A DNA stretch of 64,000 nucleotides, taken from contig CM022948.1 in assembly GCA_012931725.1 (NCBI GenBank), forward strand, positions 66,391,253 through 66,455,252. The letters run 5' to 3'. The notes beneath the pieces are model-generated. The model did not search any database. It was not told the origin of the DNA and saw only the letters and a program-made list of their open reading frames with translations. Positions within the stretch are counted from its first letter, which is position 1. Every line of letters starts with the position of its first letter. Source of the stretch: Litsea cubeba (Eukaryota > Streptophyta > Magnoliopsida > Laurales > Lauraceae). The position numbers and the translations under genes are program-made. Below, piece after piece: positions 12,315 through 23,910 of this stretch.

Positions 12315-12600
12315 AGAAGCCCCTCTGTTGAGCGCGGACACTCACCTTATGGTGAGCACCAATGCTTGCAGGGCCAACTCCGGCCCCACCTATTCTATCA
12401 TCACTGACCCTACTTAATTGATCTACGGCTAAGAAGTTTTTGCCATCCAAAATGAATGCACACTCAATCCAATGGTCCAATTTATTCGGATGGGTGCCAA
12501 ATCTTAGAACCCATTACTATTAGGGGGTCCCTAGTTTATGGTTCACTCGGATGGATCAAAATGTAGGCCCCATCGTGTGTTTCAGAGCCAAGGGGCTCCT
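12315..12600. mobile_element. Mutator-type MITE with perfect 9-bp TSD
   Basis: 'tataaaatt' lies on both sides (12306-12314 and 12601-12609). The ends are short inverted repeats, AGAAGCCCCT against AGGAGCCCCT. The element is 286 bp and non-coding. A perfect 9-bp TSD is the usual mark of Mutator-like elements. Confidence 0.75.
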
Positions 12601-12609
12601 TATAAAATT

Positions 12610-14875
12610 TTCATATATATTTTTTTGAATATGAATATTACATATGTAACACATAATACCATGTTTGTTTAAAAGCACCATTTTCACATGAGTAAACGGT
12701 GAATAGTTTGAATTGCACATGTAAATTTCTCATATCTGTAACTATGCATGAAGATTGAAGACATGATGCTAAATGTTGTAAGGATGGATTAACAAAAAAT
12801 ACAAATAATTTCGAATAAAAATTTGGATTTCACATGAGCTGAAATAATAAAAGATAATGATGGAGGTTGAAACTGTAACCCTATCTCGTGTCTCTCTAGC
12901 TGAGAAAGTGTAAAACAATTCCGTATATACCTTTTTACACTTTTTACATATAAAAGCTTTTATCTGAAAATAGTCTTACTTATATATAATTCTTGCATTT
13001 CATTTATACATGGATGTGTAAATAAGTTTAAACAAATATATATATTATATACTTAAATGTTAAACTTGTACGTATATATTTTGTATTCAGATATAAATGA
13101 ATGTAAACAAATAACCATACGGACATAATTAGTGTGCCACTTCTAAAAAAAAAAAAAAAAAAAGAAACTCAAACTTTCGTTTTTAGTACGACAAACCTTT
13201 CATGATGAAGTAACTCTTCTGTAATTCCCCAAAGTACCGCTTTTGATGGGTGGGATGGAGAGGGTGTTGTGGGATTTGATTTGATTTTCCATGGATTGTG
13301 AAAAAGGTGATCCGCGTTACCAATTTTCAGGATTTTCCATGGATTGTGAAAAAGGTGATCCGCGTAACCAATTTTCAGCAGCAGCGCGCGTGCATGGCTT
13401 GAAATTTGCACCGATTGACAATTTTACTCTCGTGATTTCGCTCGTATGGTGATATCTGACCTTCTTCTTTGACCATTGTCCTCGTTCTCTAGAAAATTAA
13501 CCGTTGCCATTTTGACATCCGTCTCCTGTACGAGTCTCCAACAATTTTCAGAATCAGAAATGGTCACGTGGTCATGACATTTACATGTGGCTACGTGCGT
13601 AAATGTTCAGCGTACTGCAGGTGACTAGTCATTATCATGGTTGAAAGAGACCAAAACTTTTCAGGTTGATTTGGGCATGTTTCTTTACTTAGAATACGCC
13701 ATAGAAATTCTAGGGGTTGAGAATTTTGCCATATAATGACATTTTTAATTTGTCTATTTTTTATCGAGAATTTTTGAATTCTAATACATGAAAAGTTCTA
13801 ATTAATGAATTCAGAAATTCCATCCTCTTTGTTAGTCAAATCAGTTACAAGAGCCTTTACTAAATAATGGGTTCCGAGATCTGAACTGAAACTTCTGGTA
13901 ATGGTCCGAGATCAGGTCACTACATGGACCCAAATGATGATCGGGTCCTTCTATTAATTCAGGTTTAAGTCCAGGTACACTACGGACCCAACCTGAACAG
14001 GACCAGTTCTTAGAGCAACAGGAACAGCACACTACCTGGTCTCCAATTTTTGAAGACAATTCACCAATAAAAGAATGATGCGTGCAGCTGGCAAATTTGA
14101 AGTCTTAATATGACCAATTGATTTAAACCCCTGTACTGAAGTGAGAAAATTCGAATTACAAAGCCAGTTTTATGTTAGTGCTCTAATTAGTCAATATAAA
14201 TATCAACCATATTGGTGGTATATATATCATATTCATAGGCAAATAATTGTGTCGGTCGACCCAATCAACACCTGATAATTATCAGCCTATCGATGTTTTC
14301 AGCCTTGATACCATCCCACAGTTATCACAGAATCCATGAGATAATATTAGCCGCACTATAGGTGAGAAGATAAATCATGAGGGCCGATGGGTTGGTTCCT
14401 TCAATTGGGTTTTCAAGGCCAAAAAGATTTGAACTTAATATGCGTGCATCTAAGATTAAATATTCAAATATGTCTTTGAATTGATGGTTTCAATCTCCAC
14501 AGACTCTTAACAACATGAAAGAATTGGCAGTTTCAACTTTCAAATTGCACATCTGCAGGATGTCTATACTAACACAAACCTTGTGCTGGATGCAAATCTA
14601 TAAAATCCATGCTACACAGGCTTCTAAGCCATTATATACAAATAGAATTCATGCTTTCACAACATGGCATAGTGACATGTAAATTTTATGTTCTTAGATA
14701 ATTGAATTTAGCTTCAACCAAACTATGTGTTGCGTATATGGTCTTTGCGAATACAAATTTATTTTTAAAAGACAGTGGCCATGGTAACATTTGGGCTTCA
14801 AGCCCTTATATGTATATGTATATATTTTTGTTATCTTTTGGTTAGAGTTTTAGAGCATAACTCTTTGATGATGAT
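12610..14875. other. intergenic
   Basis: No gene recognised. Bases from about 14,460 to 14,875 are the left end of a duplicated unit: 'tttcaactttcaaattgcac' and the following ~350 bp recur at 36.5 kb and 46.9-47.4 kb. Confidence 0.5.
13283..13378. repeat. 48-bp perfect-length tandem duplication
   Basis: Two adjacent 48-bp copies beginning 'gattttccatggattgtg' differ at one base ('gcgttacc' against 'gcgtaacc'). This is a recent local duplication. Confidence 0.9.
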
Positions 14876-15354
14876 TGATGATGCCAAAAATAGGTTTCGG
14901 ACACCACCGGTCAAGTAATAAATGCAGTAATAAATGCGGTAAATAAATGAGAGATAGAAAAGAAATTTATAGTGGTTCGGTCTGCGTGACCTACATCCAC
15001 TTCATAAAGGCAGAGGTTGCCTGTGGTATTTTACTTCTCCAATGAGTAGGGATTACAGGCTAGAAGAATACAAGAGTAGAAAAATGGAAAGATATCAATT
15101 GCCCCCCAAGTGCTGCTGGGGCTCCTCGATTTATAGTCCTCCCCTAACAGATGGAGACGACTCTTAGCAACGTTTCCCCTACTTGAATGAAGCATTCGAA
15201 CTGCCCTCGCGCTGGATGAGGCAGGTGAGATATTCTTCGCAGGACTTGGTAAAAGCGGGACTGCTTCCGAAGCGACATGGCTATTTTGACTTGGTCACTT
15301 TGTGGATTTGGACCTGGGTTATCACGGACTGGGTCATTTGGGCTTGACCCATCA
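14876..15354 (-). repeat. E2 3' LTR
   Basis: 479-bp terminal repeat, TGATGATGCC...GACCCATCA on the plus strand. On the minus strand it contains 'ggactataaatcgagg', a TATA-type promoter sequence. It is preceded in element orientation by the polypurine tract GGGGCATTGAGGGGCAAA. Confidence 0.9.
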
Positions 15355-15484
15355 TTTGCCCCTCAATGCCCCGTGCCCAAAGAAAGCTTTGAAAGGGTGG
15401 CATTTCGAATATCCAGGTCTCTCCTCCCTTCCAAGAATTTTTAGCATTCGTGGCGAGAGAATCTGATCGCCTGGATGAGGCTGG

Positions 15485-16130
15485 ATGCGCAGGGGGTCTT
15501 TGGTGCCCGGTGAAGAGGTCCCTCGGGCGCCTGAGGAGGAGGTTCCCTGGGCACTCGGGGAGGAATGCTTTGGGTGCCCAGGTCTGAGGGGGAGGCCCCC
15601 CTGGGCGCCAGGAACATGCTTGGGCGCCAAGGGGCCTTGCTTTGGGGCGCCCATGACTGAGGAGGAAGTCCCTTGGGCGCCCAGAAGAGGTTGGGCGCCC
15701 AGGTCTGGGGGGGAGGCCCCCCTGGGCGCTAGGAACATGCTTGGGCGCCTAGGGGGCCTTGCTTTGGGGCGCCCATGACTGAGGAGGAAGTCCCCTAGGC
15801 GCCCAGAAGAGGTTGGGCGCCCACATCTGAGGGGGAGGCCCCCCTCGGCGCTAGGAACATGCTTGGGCACCCAGGGGGCCTTGCTTTGGGGCGCCCGTGA
15901 CTGAGGAGGAAGTCCCCTGGGCACCCAGAAGAGGTTGGGCGCCCAGGTCTGAGGGGGAGGCCCCCCTGGGCGCCAGGAACATGCTTGGCTGCCCAGGGGG
16001 CCTTGCTTTGGGGCGCCCATGGTTGAGGAGGAAGTCCCCTGGGCACCAAGAAGAGGTTGGGCACCCAGGGGGCCTTGGAACGCCTGGGAAAGAGTGGTTT
16101 GGGCGCCCAGGATTGAGGAGGGAGTCCCCT
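15485..16130. repeat. ~121-bp GC-rich minisatellite built on GGGCGCCC(A)
   Basis: About four units of ~121 bp, starting near 15650, 15768, 15889 and 16010, each carrying several GGGCGCCC or GGGCACCC palindromes. Examples are 'gaggaggaagtcccctgggc' and 'ggaacatgcttgggcgcc'. Both strands stay open for long distances because the unit is GC-rich, which gives a spurious 305-codon frame. It occupies the E2 position that corresponds to the N-terminus of the antisense gene in E1. Confidence 0.85.
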
Positions 16131-16429
16131 GGTACGGCATGACAGTTTCTATTTCAGATCTGTTTTGATATTTTTGTTTCGGGGGTGCTGCCCCCTGGGC
16201 CCCCGCGAGCTGACCGGGCAGCTCGACCCCCACCGGGGGACACCCCCGGACCCCCTCTGCGAAGCGCATGATATAAAGTTTTGTAAACTTTTGGCATCCT
16301 ACAAATTGGTAGGCTCATTTGTCTCCCCATTAGCATATATAAATTCTAACTCCGAGTATCTGGACTCTGTCCCTCGGTAACTTTTGATGGATCATCCCAG
16401 AAGAAGAAGATGAGCCCGCAACTTGCTAG

Positions 16430-17062
16430 AAAGAATACTCCAAATCCTAGGTTGCAAGCAGCGTGCGTGGGCGTAGTCGCTGCAGCGCGGAAAATAAGAG
16501 AGCTTCTTAGGTTGAGGAGAGGGCCGCCCTAGCTAGGAGGGCTTCCGAGGTTGATCTTTCGGCGGCCCGCGAGAAGGTGACTAGGCTTGAGACCGAACTC
16601 TTAGCAGCCTAAAAGAGGGCGGCCAAGGCTGAGCTTGTGAAGGACCTTGAGAGGGCTTCACTCAGTGAAGCTGAGCTTGTAAAGACTCGCGAGAGGCTTC
16701 GTTCAATGAGATGAGCTTCTGAAGACCCGCGAGAGGGCTTCGCTCAATGAGGTGAGCTTCTGAAGACCCGTGAGAGGGCTTCACTCAATGAGGTGAGCTT
16801 CTGAAGACCTGCGAGAGGGCTTTGCTCAATGAGGCTGAGCTTCTGAAGACCCGCTGGAGGGCTTCGCTCAATGAGGCTGAGCTTCTACAGACTCGTGAGA
16901 GGGTGATGCTCAGAGAGACCGTTTGTAGCGACAGTGATTGGGGCGGTACATGAGAGAACTGCTTTCCCAGATATTGACCTCTTAGGCTTCGTGCCGACTG
17001 AGGCGTGGCAACTCTGATGATGTCGATGATGATTGGTGATGCCGAGGACAACTTTGAGAGTG
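16430..17062 (+). pseudogene. remnant of the antisense coiled-coil gene in E2
   Basis: The plus strand encodes a broken series of heptad-like ERASLxEAELVKTRER repeats (about 16570-16900) followed by DIDLLGFVPTEA. This matches the coiled-coil and C-terminal part of the antisense gene in E1, which ends with SGFVPTEAPDD and an acidic tail. Several stops and frameshifts interrupt it. Relative to E2's gag it is antisense, the same arrangement as in E1. Confidence 0.75.
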
Positions 17063-17295
17063 ATTAGAGGGCAGATGACTTTTTTTTAACAATTTGTAGC
17101 ACTGATAAAATTTATTAATCCATTGTTTAGTGCTAAACAACATTAATCGAAACAAAGTTGAAAAAACCAAGCCCCCAAACCCTCACTACTTTGACTCTCT
17201 TACGGTATTACTAGTAATTCCTTTTCAACAGTTCCGCGTTCCCTGGTAATGTGTTCAACCGCTGCATTGCGAGGAGTGAATGCTTGTCTGTCTCT

Positions 17296-18596
17296 CTATA
17301 GATCAGGACCGAGTTGGTCTCTGATAGGTAGCCTCTCTGTCCTGCTTTGATTGTTGCTTGTATCCTTCCTTTCCTCTCTGTCTCGCCCCTTCCCGTTGTC
17401 AACTGCTCTGGAGGACTGCGCTCGCCTGGCCCTTGTGGTATCTTCAGCATTTATATACTTCTGAGCCTTTGCTAGTAGCTCCGGCATGCTTTTTGGCGGG
17501 CGTTTCATCACTAAGAAAAGGAAGCTCGATGAGCGGAGACCTCCGAGGAAGGCTGTCATGGACACCTTGTTGTCGAGCTCTTCAATTTGAAGTACCTCCT
17601 CGTTAAAACGAGTGAGGTAACTCCTGAGACTTTCATTTGTATCCTGCTTTATGCTGAACAAGTGTGTGGCAGGCTTCTGGTGGCGGCGTCCTCCGATGAA
17701 GTGTGACACGAAGGACTTGCTCAACTCCCCAAAGGTGGCGATGGAGGTTGGGGCGAGACTGGCAAACCACAGGCAAGCAGAACCCTTCAGTGTGGTTCGA
17801 AACGCTCTGCACATAATCTCATCGGGGATATTATGCAGCTGCATTTTGGTTTTGTACGTCTCCAGGTGGTCCAATAAATCCTTTCTTCCATCAAAGGTCT
17901 CCATGGACGGCATCTTGAACTTCCGGGGAAGTGGGTAGTTTGCCACATTGGGTTCGAACGGTGTGTCCGTTCACCCGACTAGGTGATCTACAGTCTCTGG
18001 TGCCTGCTCCTTCATGGCGTTGTAGAAGTCTGCCAGCTGGTTCCGCATATCCTTGATCTTTTCGTCCCAGGGATTGGGAGCTTCCCTGGATGGGTCACGA
18101 AAATAACTTCCCTCCTCCATGCTTTGGTTTTCACTCTCCCCTTCTTGGAAATGAGGATCCTCTCTATTACAAGAAGAGGGAGGAGGTGGAAGTCCTCCAT
18201 GATTCGCTCCCTTGGGAGGTAAGGGTCCTCCAAGCTGGGCTCCATGGGAACTCCATGAGGGGCGCCCTGGGGAACTCCCTGGGTGCCGCCCAGAGGATAG
18301 GCGCCCTGGGGAACTCCCTGGGCGCCGCCCTGAGGATGGGCGCCCAGATGGGGAGCTCCTTGGCATGGAGCTCTTGGAAGTCCCTGGCGCGATGCTCATT
18401 GTGGTACTCCTCCAAATTGTGATCCTCCTTGCCCTGCCAGCACGAGTTGTAAGATCTGCTGGTTTTGGGCTACCAGCTGTTGCATGGTCTCCAACATTTG
18501 CTGAGGAGTGGGAGCAGGAGCATTCGGGGTAGGATTGATTGGTGGAGGGTTACCCTCGCCCTCCGCTCGTCTTGTCGATCTAGTGGTGATCACCAT
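17296..18596 (-). pseudogene. E2 gag, broken
   Basis: The start ATG is at 18596-18594, about 35 bp after the primer site. The N-terminal part, with the motif PTPQQMLETMQQL, matches E1 gag. The frame is lost near 18400. It continues in another frame through a Gly/Pro-rich GGCGCC array, hits an in-frame TGA at 17973-17971 where E1 has Arg, and then runs on through the gag core (PLPRKFKMPSMETFDGRKD) to about 17296. Homology to E1 then fades before the zinc-knuckle region. No pol domain follows. Confidence 0.85.
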
Positions 18597-18650
18597 AATT
18601 TTGAAAAAAGGATGAGAACTTTTGTTCAGTTCCCACAGACGGCGCCAAAT

Positions 18651-19129
18651 GGATGATGCCAAAAATAGGTTTCGGACACCACCGGTCAGGTAATAAATAC
18701 AATAATAAATGCGGTAAATAAATGAGAGAGAAAGAAAATTTATAGTGGTTCGGTCTGTGTGACCTACATCCACTTCACAAAGGCAGATGTTGCCTGTGGT
18801 ATTTTACTTCTCCAATGAGCAGGGATTACAGGCTAGGAGAATACAAGAGTAGAAAAATGGAAAGATATCAATTGCCCCCTAAGTGCTGGTGGGACTCCTT
18901 GATTTATAGTCCTCTCCTAACAGATGGGGACGACTCTTAGCAACGTTTGCCCTGCTTGAATGGAGCCTTCGAACTGCCCTCCGCGCTGGACGAGGCAGGT
19001 GAAATATTCTCCGCAGGACCTGGTAAAAGCGGAACTGCTTCCGAAGCGACGTGGCTGTCTTGACTTGGTCACTTCGTGGATTTGGACCTGGGTTTATCAA
19101 GGACTGGGTCATTTGGGCCTGACCTATCA
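18651..19129 (-). repeat. E2 5' LTR
   Basis: 479-bp LTR beginning (plus strand) 'ggatgatgcc', with the expected T changed to G, and ending 'gacctatca'. In element orientation the next bases inside are the primer site TGGCGCCGTCTGTGGGAA at 18647-18630. Confidence 0.9.
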
Positions 19130-19148
19130 ATGATGATGATGGTGGTGG

Positions 19149-21978
19149 TGTAACACCCCGACCCGCCTTAATGTCGTTTTAGAGTTAATTAATTTAGATT
19201 AAGTGCTTAATGAATGTTTTGATTGTGATTGGACTTGATTAGGTAGAATTAGTGGGGTTTGATCATTTACTAGGTAGATTATGACATTTGGAGTGTTTTG
19301 GGTTTTGTGTGTACTTAGAAGTTTTTGGGTTCTTAATGCATTGCATAGAGCATTTCATGGGCCTTAACTTTCATGTCTTGACCCATCAAATTCGGACCCA
19401 TTTAGGCCCATTCCCAGCCCATTCATTAGCTCCAAGCCCTTTCTTGCAATTTCAGTCCATTTTGTGGACTTATATGCAATGCAGGAGAAAAATTGGCTTA
19501 AAAGCCTTACCCACCCATTTTCCTTCTTTTCTCCTTTCCTTCTCCATTCCAGCAGCTGGGAGCTCCTCCTCCTCTCTACTACTCTTCCATTTCTCTTCTT
19601 CCTTCATTACTCCCCATCTTAATCATCTCTTGCTACCATTGCATCTTCTCCATTTCATTGGGAAAGAGGTCATCTTCTAGGCTCAAGAACCTCAACCATC
19701 TCCACATTTCTTACTCTTGGTAAGTCTCATCTTCCATTTCCTTTCTCTTGCTTCATATTAGTGTAAGAATGTCCTAAATTCGTGCATACATCATCTTCTT
19801 CCTCATTCATTTCATTCATTTTCATTTTCACCATTTTAGGGCATTTGATCAGCTTGAGTTTTGGGGATTTTGAACTTAAGAAGTTTTAGGTGTGTGAGAT
19901 AGCTTCAAGCACCTAAGGCAAGTTAAACTTACATGTTTATATGCATGCTTCAATGTCTGATTCATGAATGTATGAAATCTTATGTAGACACCCATCTCTT
20001 GCTCAAAAATGGTTTTCTTGTGGATGATTTCTCTTGTTAATGTATATGGGTTTATTGATGGTTTTTGATGAGCATTTTGGAAGCTCAAAGATACCCATTT
20101 GTAGTGGGTTAAACCTGGAATGAATGCCTTGAATGGCTTGGGAGAAACAACAAAGTTTCAGATTTTCGGAACACAGGATTTGACAGTTCGCTCGAGCGAG
20201 CGTGAGTGAACGCTCGAGCGAAGGGCTCTCTGGGAGAGTTCGCTTGAGCGAACTTTTGGTCCGGTCGAGCGAACAGCTCTCTGTCTGGGGTCCGCTCGAG
20301 CGAACATCTGAACGCTCGAGCGAACCTGATACCTGCAGTATGCAGATTTTCCAATGACTATAACTTTTTAACCGTAAGTTCGTTTTTGGAGATCTACATA
20401 CCATTGGAAAGCTCATGATGTGACAAATGGAAAAGATTATATATTGGATTTTACATAATTGTGACAAATGGACGTTTTCAGGAGCCGGACATTGGACCGT
20501 AGCTTGTTCTAGTTTGATTGGCCTGATAGATGGACCGGTAGGATGAACAACCTGAACTTTTATCATGACCGATGGTTTGTTGAATTGTGGATATGGGTTG
20601 AGCAATCGTAACCACAAAAGGGGCATTGTGTTCTTCGGATTGTAACCGTGCCAAATGTGTTCTATTAAGGGATTCGACATCCAAATTATGTAACGCCAAG
20701 GGGTCCTCGTAGCCCGATAATGTCGTACTCTTAATACTACTCTGAGTTGGACGGTGAAGACCACATGTGTTCCCAAGACCGTAGGCTTGACTTGATTTCT
20801 GTCTTGACTCCGTATATGATCTGTATGTACATGCATTGCATTCCGTTTCCAGTATTCTAGTATGACTTGATCATGCTTCTGTTCAGTTATGTATTCTCTG
20901 TTACACATCTGTTATGTTATATCTATTTATGGCTTTGTTCAGTATATTTCAGTAAGTACCGATTTGTTATTTATATGTCCTGTCCTGTATGTGTCCTGTA
21001 TCTGATTTACACTGTTCTGCACCTGATCTGTTGTTTGTACATTGCACTCTATGAGTCGGCACCACTTAGCTTCGACCCTATCTAAGTCGGACCCGGCTAA
21101 GTGTGGGTTTAGTAAACTTCTGGCCCTCTGCAGATGGGAATATATTCTGAGGGTTTACAGGCGCCACCCTAGGTCTACGATGGAGAATTCTGGGTACCTC
21201 TGTCTCCTAGTAGCACCACTCTGTCCTGTCCTGATATTCTGCTCTCATTTTATTTTCATGTTATATGATTAACTCGAGAGAACATAGCTTATGTGGATGT
21301 GCCAACTAGTATTGTTAATATGTTTATCTGTTATCTATGACTCGTATGTCTCATGCTAATTCATGCACTGATATGCCTAGTGATCATTCCTTGATCTCTT
21401 ATAAATTATACCTGTCTGACTATTCATTTGATACATGTTATATGGACTGTATATGTTTGTCTTGCTTAGCTTAGTCTAATGGTGCTACACTTGGCATTAC
21501 AGGTGAATACATCGACGCCACTGCCCCGGAGATCCTTGAGGAAGAGGAACCTCCACTTAACGTAGCAGAGTGGACTCCTGATGATGTCTTTTAGACATCT
21601 GTACGATGAGAAATGGACGTTAAATGACCCACTGACCGTGGCTAGGATTGCCACATATTTTATAGAAACTTATAAACTTGTTTAGCTTTTGGGATTGTAA
21701 CTTAACTAACTTATTCCTTCTCTTTCTATCTCTTGAACTTGAACTTTTAAATCTATGCTCATGGACCCTTATGCTCTATATCTTGATGATTGTGTTATGT
21801 TAATTGGATATCTATTTGACAAATTATACAGGCATATCGAAAAATATAAACCTCACACGTGATATCCTGTGGGTAAATTCCGTACGTGGGGACCTAGAGT
21901 CAATGAGTTGACTCGAATTTTCACGCGGGCGTGTGTCGCGCCTCGGGATGTGTGAAATCTCGGGCTCGGGGCGTGACA
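19149..21978 (+). mobile_element. 2.83-kb solo LTR (TGTAACACCCCGACCC family)
   Basis: Begins TGTAACACCCCGACCCGCC, ends GGGGCGTGACA, and is flanked by 'ggtgg' on both sides (19144-19148 and 21979-21983). No gag, pol or second LTR is present. Very long LTRs starting TGTxACxCCCC are typical of Tekay/Del-type gypsy elements; the family assignment is inference. A second copy lies in reverse at ~39690-45237. By comparison with it (TTATAAAAG in the other copy) the promoter lies about 350 bp in, and here it has decayed to 'gcttaaaagcc'. It inserted into the GGT-rich run of the duplicated host unit. Confidence 0.85.
20180..20325. repeat. cluster of TTCGCTCGAGCGAA palindromes inside the solo LTR
   Basis: Six copies of CGCTCGAGCG or a one-change relative occur within ~145 bp, about 1.03-1.18 kb from the LTR start. 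Several extend to GTTCGCTCGAGCGAAC-like palindromes. The cluster is kept in the reverse copy at 44040-44185. Confidence 0.85.
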
Positions 21979-22625
21979 GGTGGTGGTGGTGGTGATCTCT
22001 TATGCAGTCTACATGACTGGCTCTGAAGAAGATTCAATCTTACAATTAGGCTCAAGATTTTTTAAAAGGAGAAAAGTCGGATACTTTAGATATATGTTAC
22101 CAGCTGTCTGATCTGGAGTATTAAACTGGTAGAAGTACATAAAGTTTTTATTTCACAAATTTTTTTTTTTTACAGAAAATCTTCAATGGATACAGTTGAT
22201 TTGGAGAGAAACTTCCCCTTGCATAGGCCTCATTCAAAGATCAATGAATAAGAAAAATCAACAGTTCTCAATTTTTGTAAAGATCTGATGGTGGAATCTG
22301 TGACAAGGGGATCAAACTTGACCCATATATTTCTTATGCAGAAGATCCCAATATCCCGCTTTCCTCCTCTTCTAGTGGGCTCCATGGGGTGTAAAATTAC
22401 CATTGCAACGTGGAACTCTCCGCAGCCAACGTATTAAAGAATATTGCGAACTACCCATATATACTTGTAGTTGCATGCATGCTCATAGTTCATTACAACA
22501 CGTCACAACTTAAGAGAGACATTCATTGTACTCCATCCAAAGCTATCCATAAAGACAAGTAATTCACGAATCAAAGATATGATGACAAAAAAAAGCACTA
22601 TTTAATAAGAACCAATAGTATCATT

Positions 22626-22631
22626 TTTATT
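22626..22631 (-). terminator. poly(A) signal of peptide gene 1
   Basis: Minus-strand AATAAA inside the conserved string 'ctaaataaaaatga', about 205 bp downstream of the stop. The same signal in the same context occurs beside peptide gene 2 and both 3'-flank relics. Confidence 0.6.
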
Positions 22632-22835
22632 TAGAACAAAGATTACATCTCTTTACACAATCCAATCTCGATCCGGATTGTTTTATTCCAACATAAGTCT
22701 GTTTTATTTAAACATAAGTCAGACAACTTCAGGAAATGAAACATATATAGAATTAAAATGAAGAAACACATCTAGTGAATAGTATTATTTTCATTACTCT
22801 CAAGCTTCATCATTCTTGGTAGTGAGTTCTGACAT

Positions 22836-23084
22836 TCATGGAAGAGTGGGTGGAGGAGGGCATGGACCGATTGGTGTGGGTGTGGGAGTCAAGGAACATG
22901 GGTTGCGGCCCGGAACCCTACCAGAATCTTTTTGGCGGGACTGGAACAGGGTTCTCTCTCTCCACAAGGACCCAGCTCCATCCAAAGGCCTAGTCGCCTC
23001 AAGAGGTGCTGAGCTCAAAACCAAGAAGGTGATGAAAAAGAAGATTGCTGTGGTTGTGAAGAAGCTTACTCTGGAAGAGGCCAT
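22836..23084 (-). CDS. small secreted Cys/Pro-rich peptide, gene 1 (82 aa, shortened C-terminus)
   Basis: The frame starts MASSRVSFFTTTAIFFFITF, a clear signal peptide with probable cleavage after the SSAPLEA region (residue ~30). The mature part has RPLDGAGSLWRERTLFQS, a variable linker, and Cys-SLTPTPTPIGP-Cys followed by a Pro run. The Cys pair probably closes an 11-residue loop, and the TPTPTP stretch is a likely hydroxyproline/O-glycosylation site. TGA follows PTLP. Beyond it the same frame continues MSELTTKNDEA before another stop. Full-length paralogues have STSKLTAKNVGL there, so the tail was lost by a nonsense change. The gene has a TATA box, a (GA)n leader and a poly(A) signal, and appears intronless. 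It resembles small secreted plant proteins with an (L/F)xSLxxG...C core, but I cannot assign a named hormone family. Confidence 0.8.
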   Translation of the reverse strand: MASSRVSFFTTTAIFFFITFLVLSSAPLEATRPLDGAGSLWRERTLFQSRQKDSGRVPGRNPCSLTPTPTPIGPCPPPPTLP

Positions 23085-23122
23085 CTCTTTGAAGAAACAA
23101 AGGTTATTTTTTTTATATGGGC

Positions 23123-23124
<2 letters not shown>

Positions 23125-23155
<31 letters not shown>
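23125..23155. repeat. (GA)n microsatellite in the leader of peptide gene 1
   Basis: 31 bp of GA on the plus strand, which is (TC)n in the sense of the gene. It lies 41 bp upstream of the ATG, between the TATA box and the start. Confidence 0.9.
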
Positions 23156-23157
<2 letters not shown>

Positions 23158-23260
23158 TTTAGAGATATTGGTCTTAATGAAGGAGATGAGATGACTGGGA
23201 TATGTTGTCTATTAAGGTGAGAAAGGTGATGGTAATGAAGAAGTGGGCTGGGTGTTTATA

Positions 23261-23268
23261 TATTTATA
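23261..23268 (-). promoter_or_regulatory. TATA box of peptide gene 1
   Basis: TATAAATA on the minus strand inside 'aaaccctataaatatataaa', 177 bp upstream of the ATG. The block AAACCCTATAAATATA is conserved before peptide genes 2 and 4. Confidence 0.7.
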
Positions 23269-23910
23269 GGGTTTGGGCTAAAGATGTCCATTGGGATTGT
23301 GTAGAACGTTTTACTATGTTAAAATATTGAATGTTTAGTTTTAATTGACGGGTCTAATGGGGTATGTAATACCAAGGGCCTAAATTTACAGCCAGAAACG
23401 CAGTGAGAACCGATTGAGGAGACCTTGGACCTGACCCAGTTGGCCTGACCTCAAATACATTGGATTTGAACCGTCCATATATGGGCCCAATATCTCTGAT
23501 TTGGTTGACTTGATTAGCCTAATACAAGATTAACAGTGGCTTCTGGCATTACTTGATCCATTCCAAATCTACCATATCCGGGATTTTTAAATTAGGCCTC
23601 ATAGATAAATCTTACCTCATTTTTATAATAGACGTGTGGCAAAATTTGCAGGTGCACTCATCATCAAAAAGAAAAAAAAAAGGCTTGGGATTTAGACCAC
23701 CAAGGGAAAATAAGGAAAAATAAAAATAAAAGTGTTGTTTTTATCAGATTTTAATCTAAAACAATGAAATGAATAATAATAAGCAAAGCTTCTATTTGAC
23801 CGATAACTTCATGTCTAATAAATTATGAGATAGGAGCCCCAGAAAGGCCTTCTATAAAATACTGAATTCTTGTTATGAAATTCAAAGGTGGATATCTACA
23901 GAATGGAGAT
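23269..23910. other. promoter-distal and intergenic DNA
   Basis: Up to ~23525 this matches 48793-49045 of the duplicated unit. From ~23525 to 23905 it does not, and gene copy 2 reads straight from 'cctaatg' into 'gagatcaaacttgg'. So about 380 bp is either an insertion here or a deletion there. No gene seen. Confidence 0.5.

Larger units (their letters stand above)
14876..19129 (-). mobile_element. E2: old pol-less Ty3/gypsy (Tat-type) element
   Basis: Two 479-bp LTRs (14876-15354 and 18651-19129) flank the element, and 'atgat' is duplicated at 14871-14875 and 19130-19134. On the minus strand the order is: 5' LTR, primer site (18630-18647), gag, a short non-homologous stretch, the antisense coiled-coil gene remnant, a GC-rich minisatellite, a polypurine tract (15355-15372) and the 3' LTR. 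Protease, RT, RNase H and integrase are absent. The LTRs differ at several tens of positions (roughly 7%), so E2 is much older than E1. Its primer site and polypurine tract are almost the same as those of E1, so E1-type enzymes could have mobilised it. Confidence 0.9.

Noticed and set aside
15485..16130. Regular repeats considered as a CRISPR array
   Set aside because: Plant nuclear context, no unique spacers of constant length, and the whole ~121-bp unit is repeated.
15352..16269. 305-codon minus-strand open frame (Gly/Ala/Pro/Gln-rich)
   Set aside because: It lies in the GC-rich 121-bp minisatellite of E2. Both strands are open because the repeat lacks stops, and it overlaps the LTR edge and polypurine tract.
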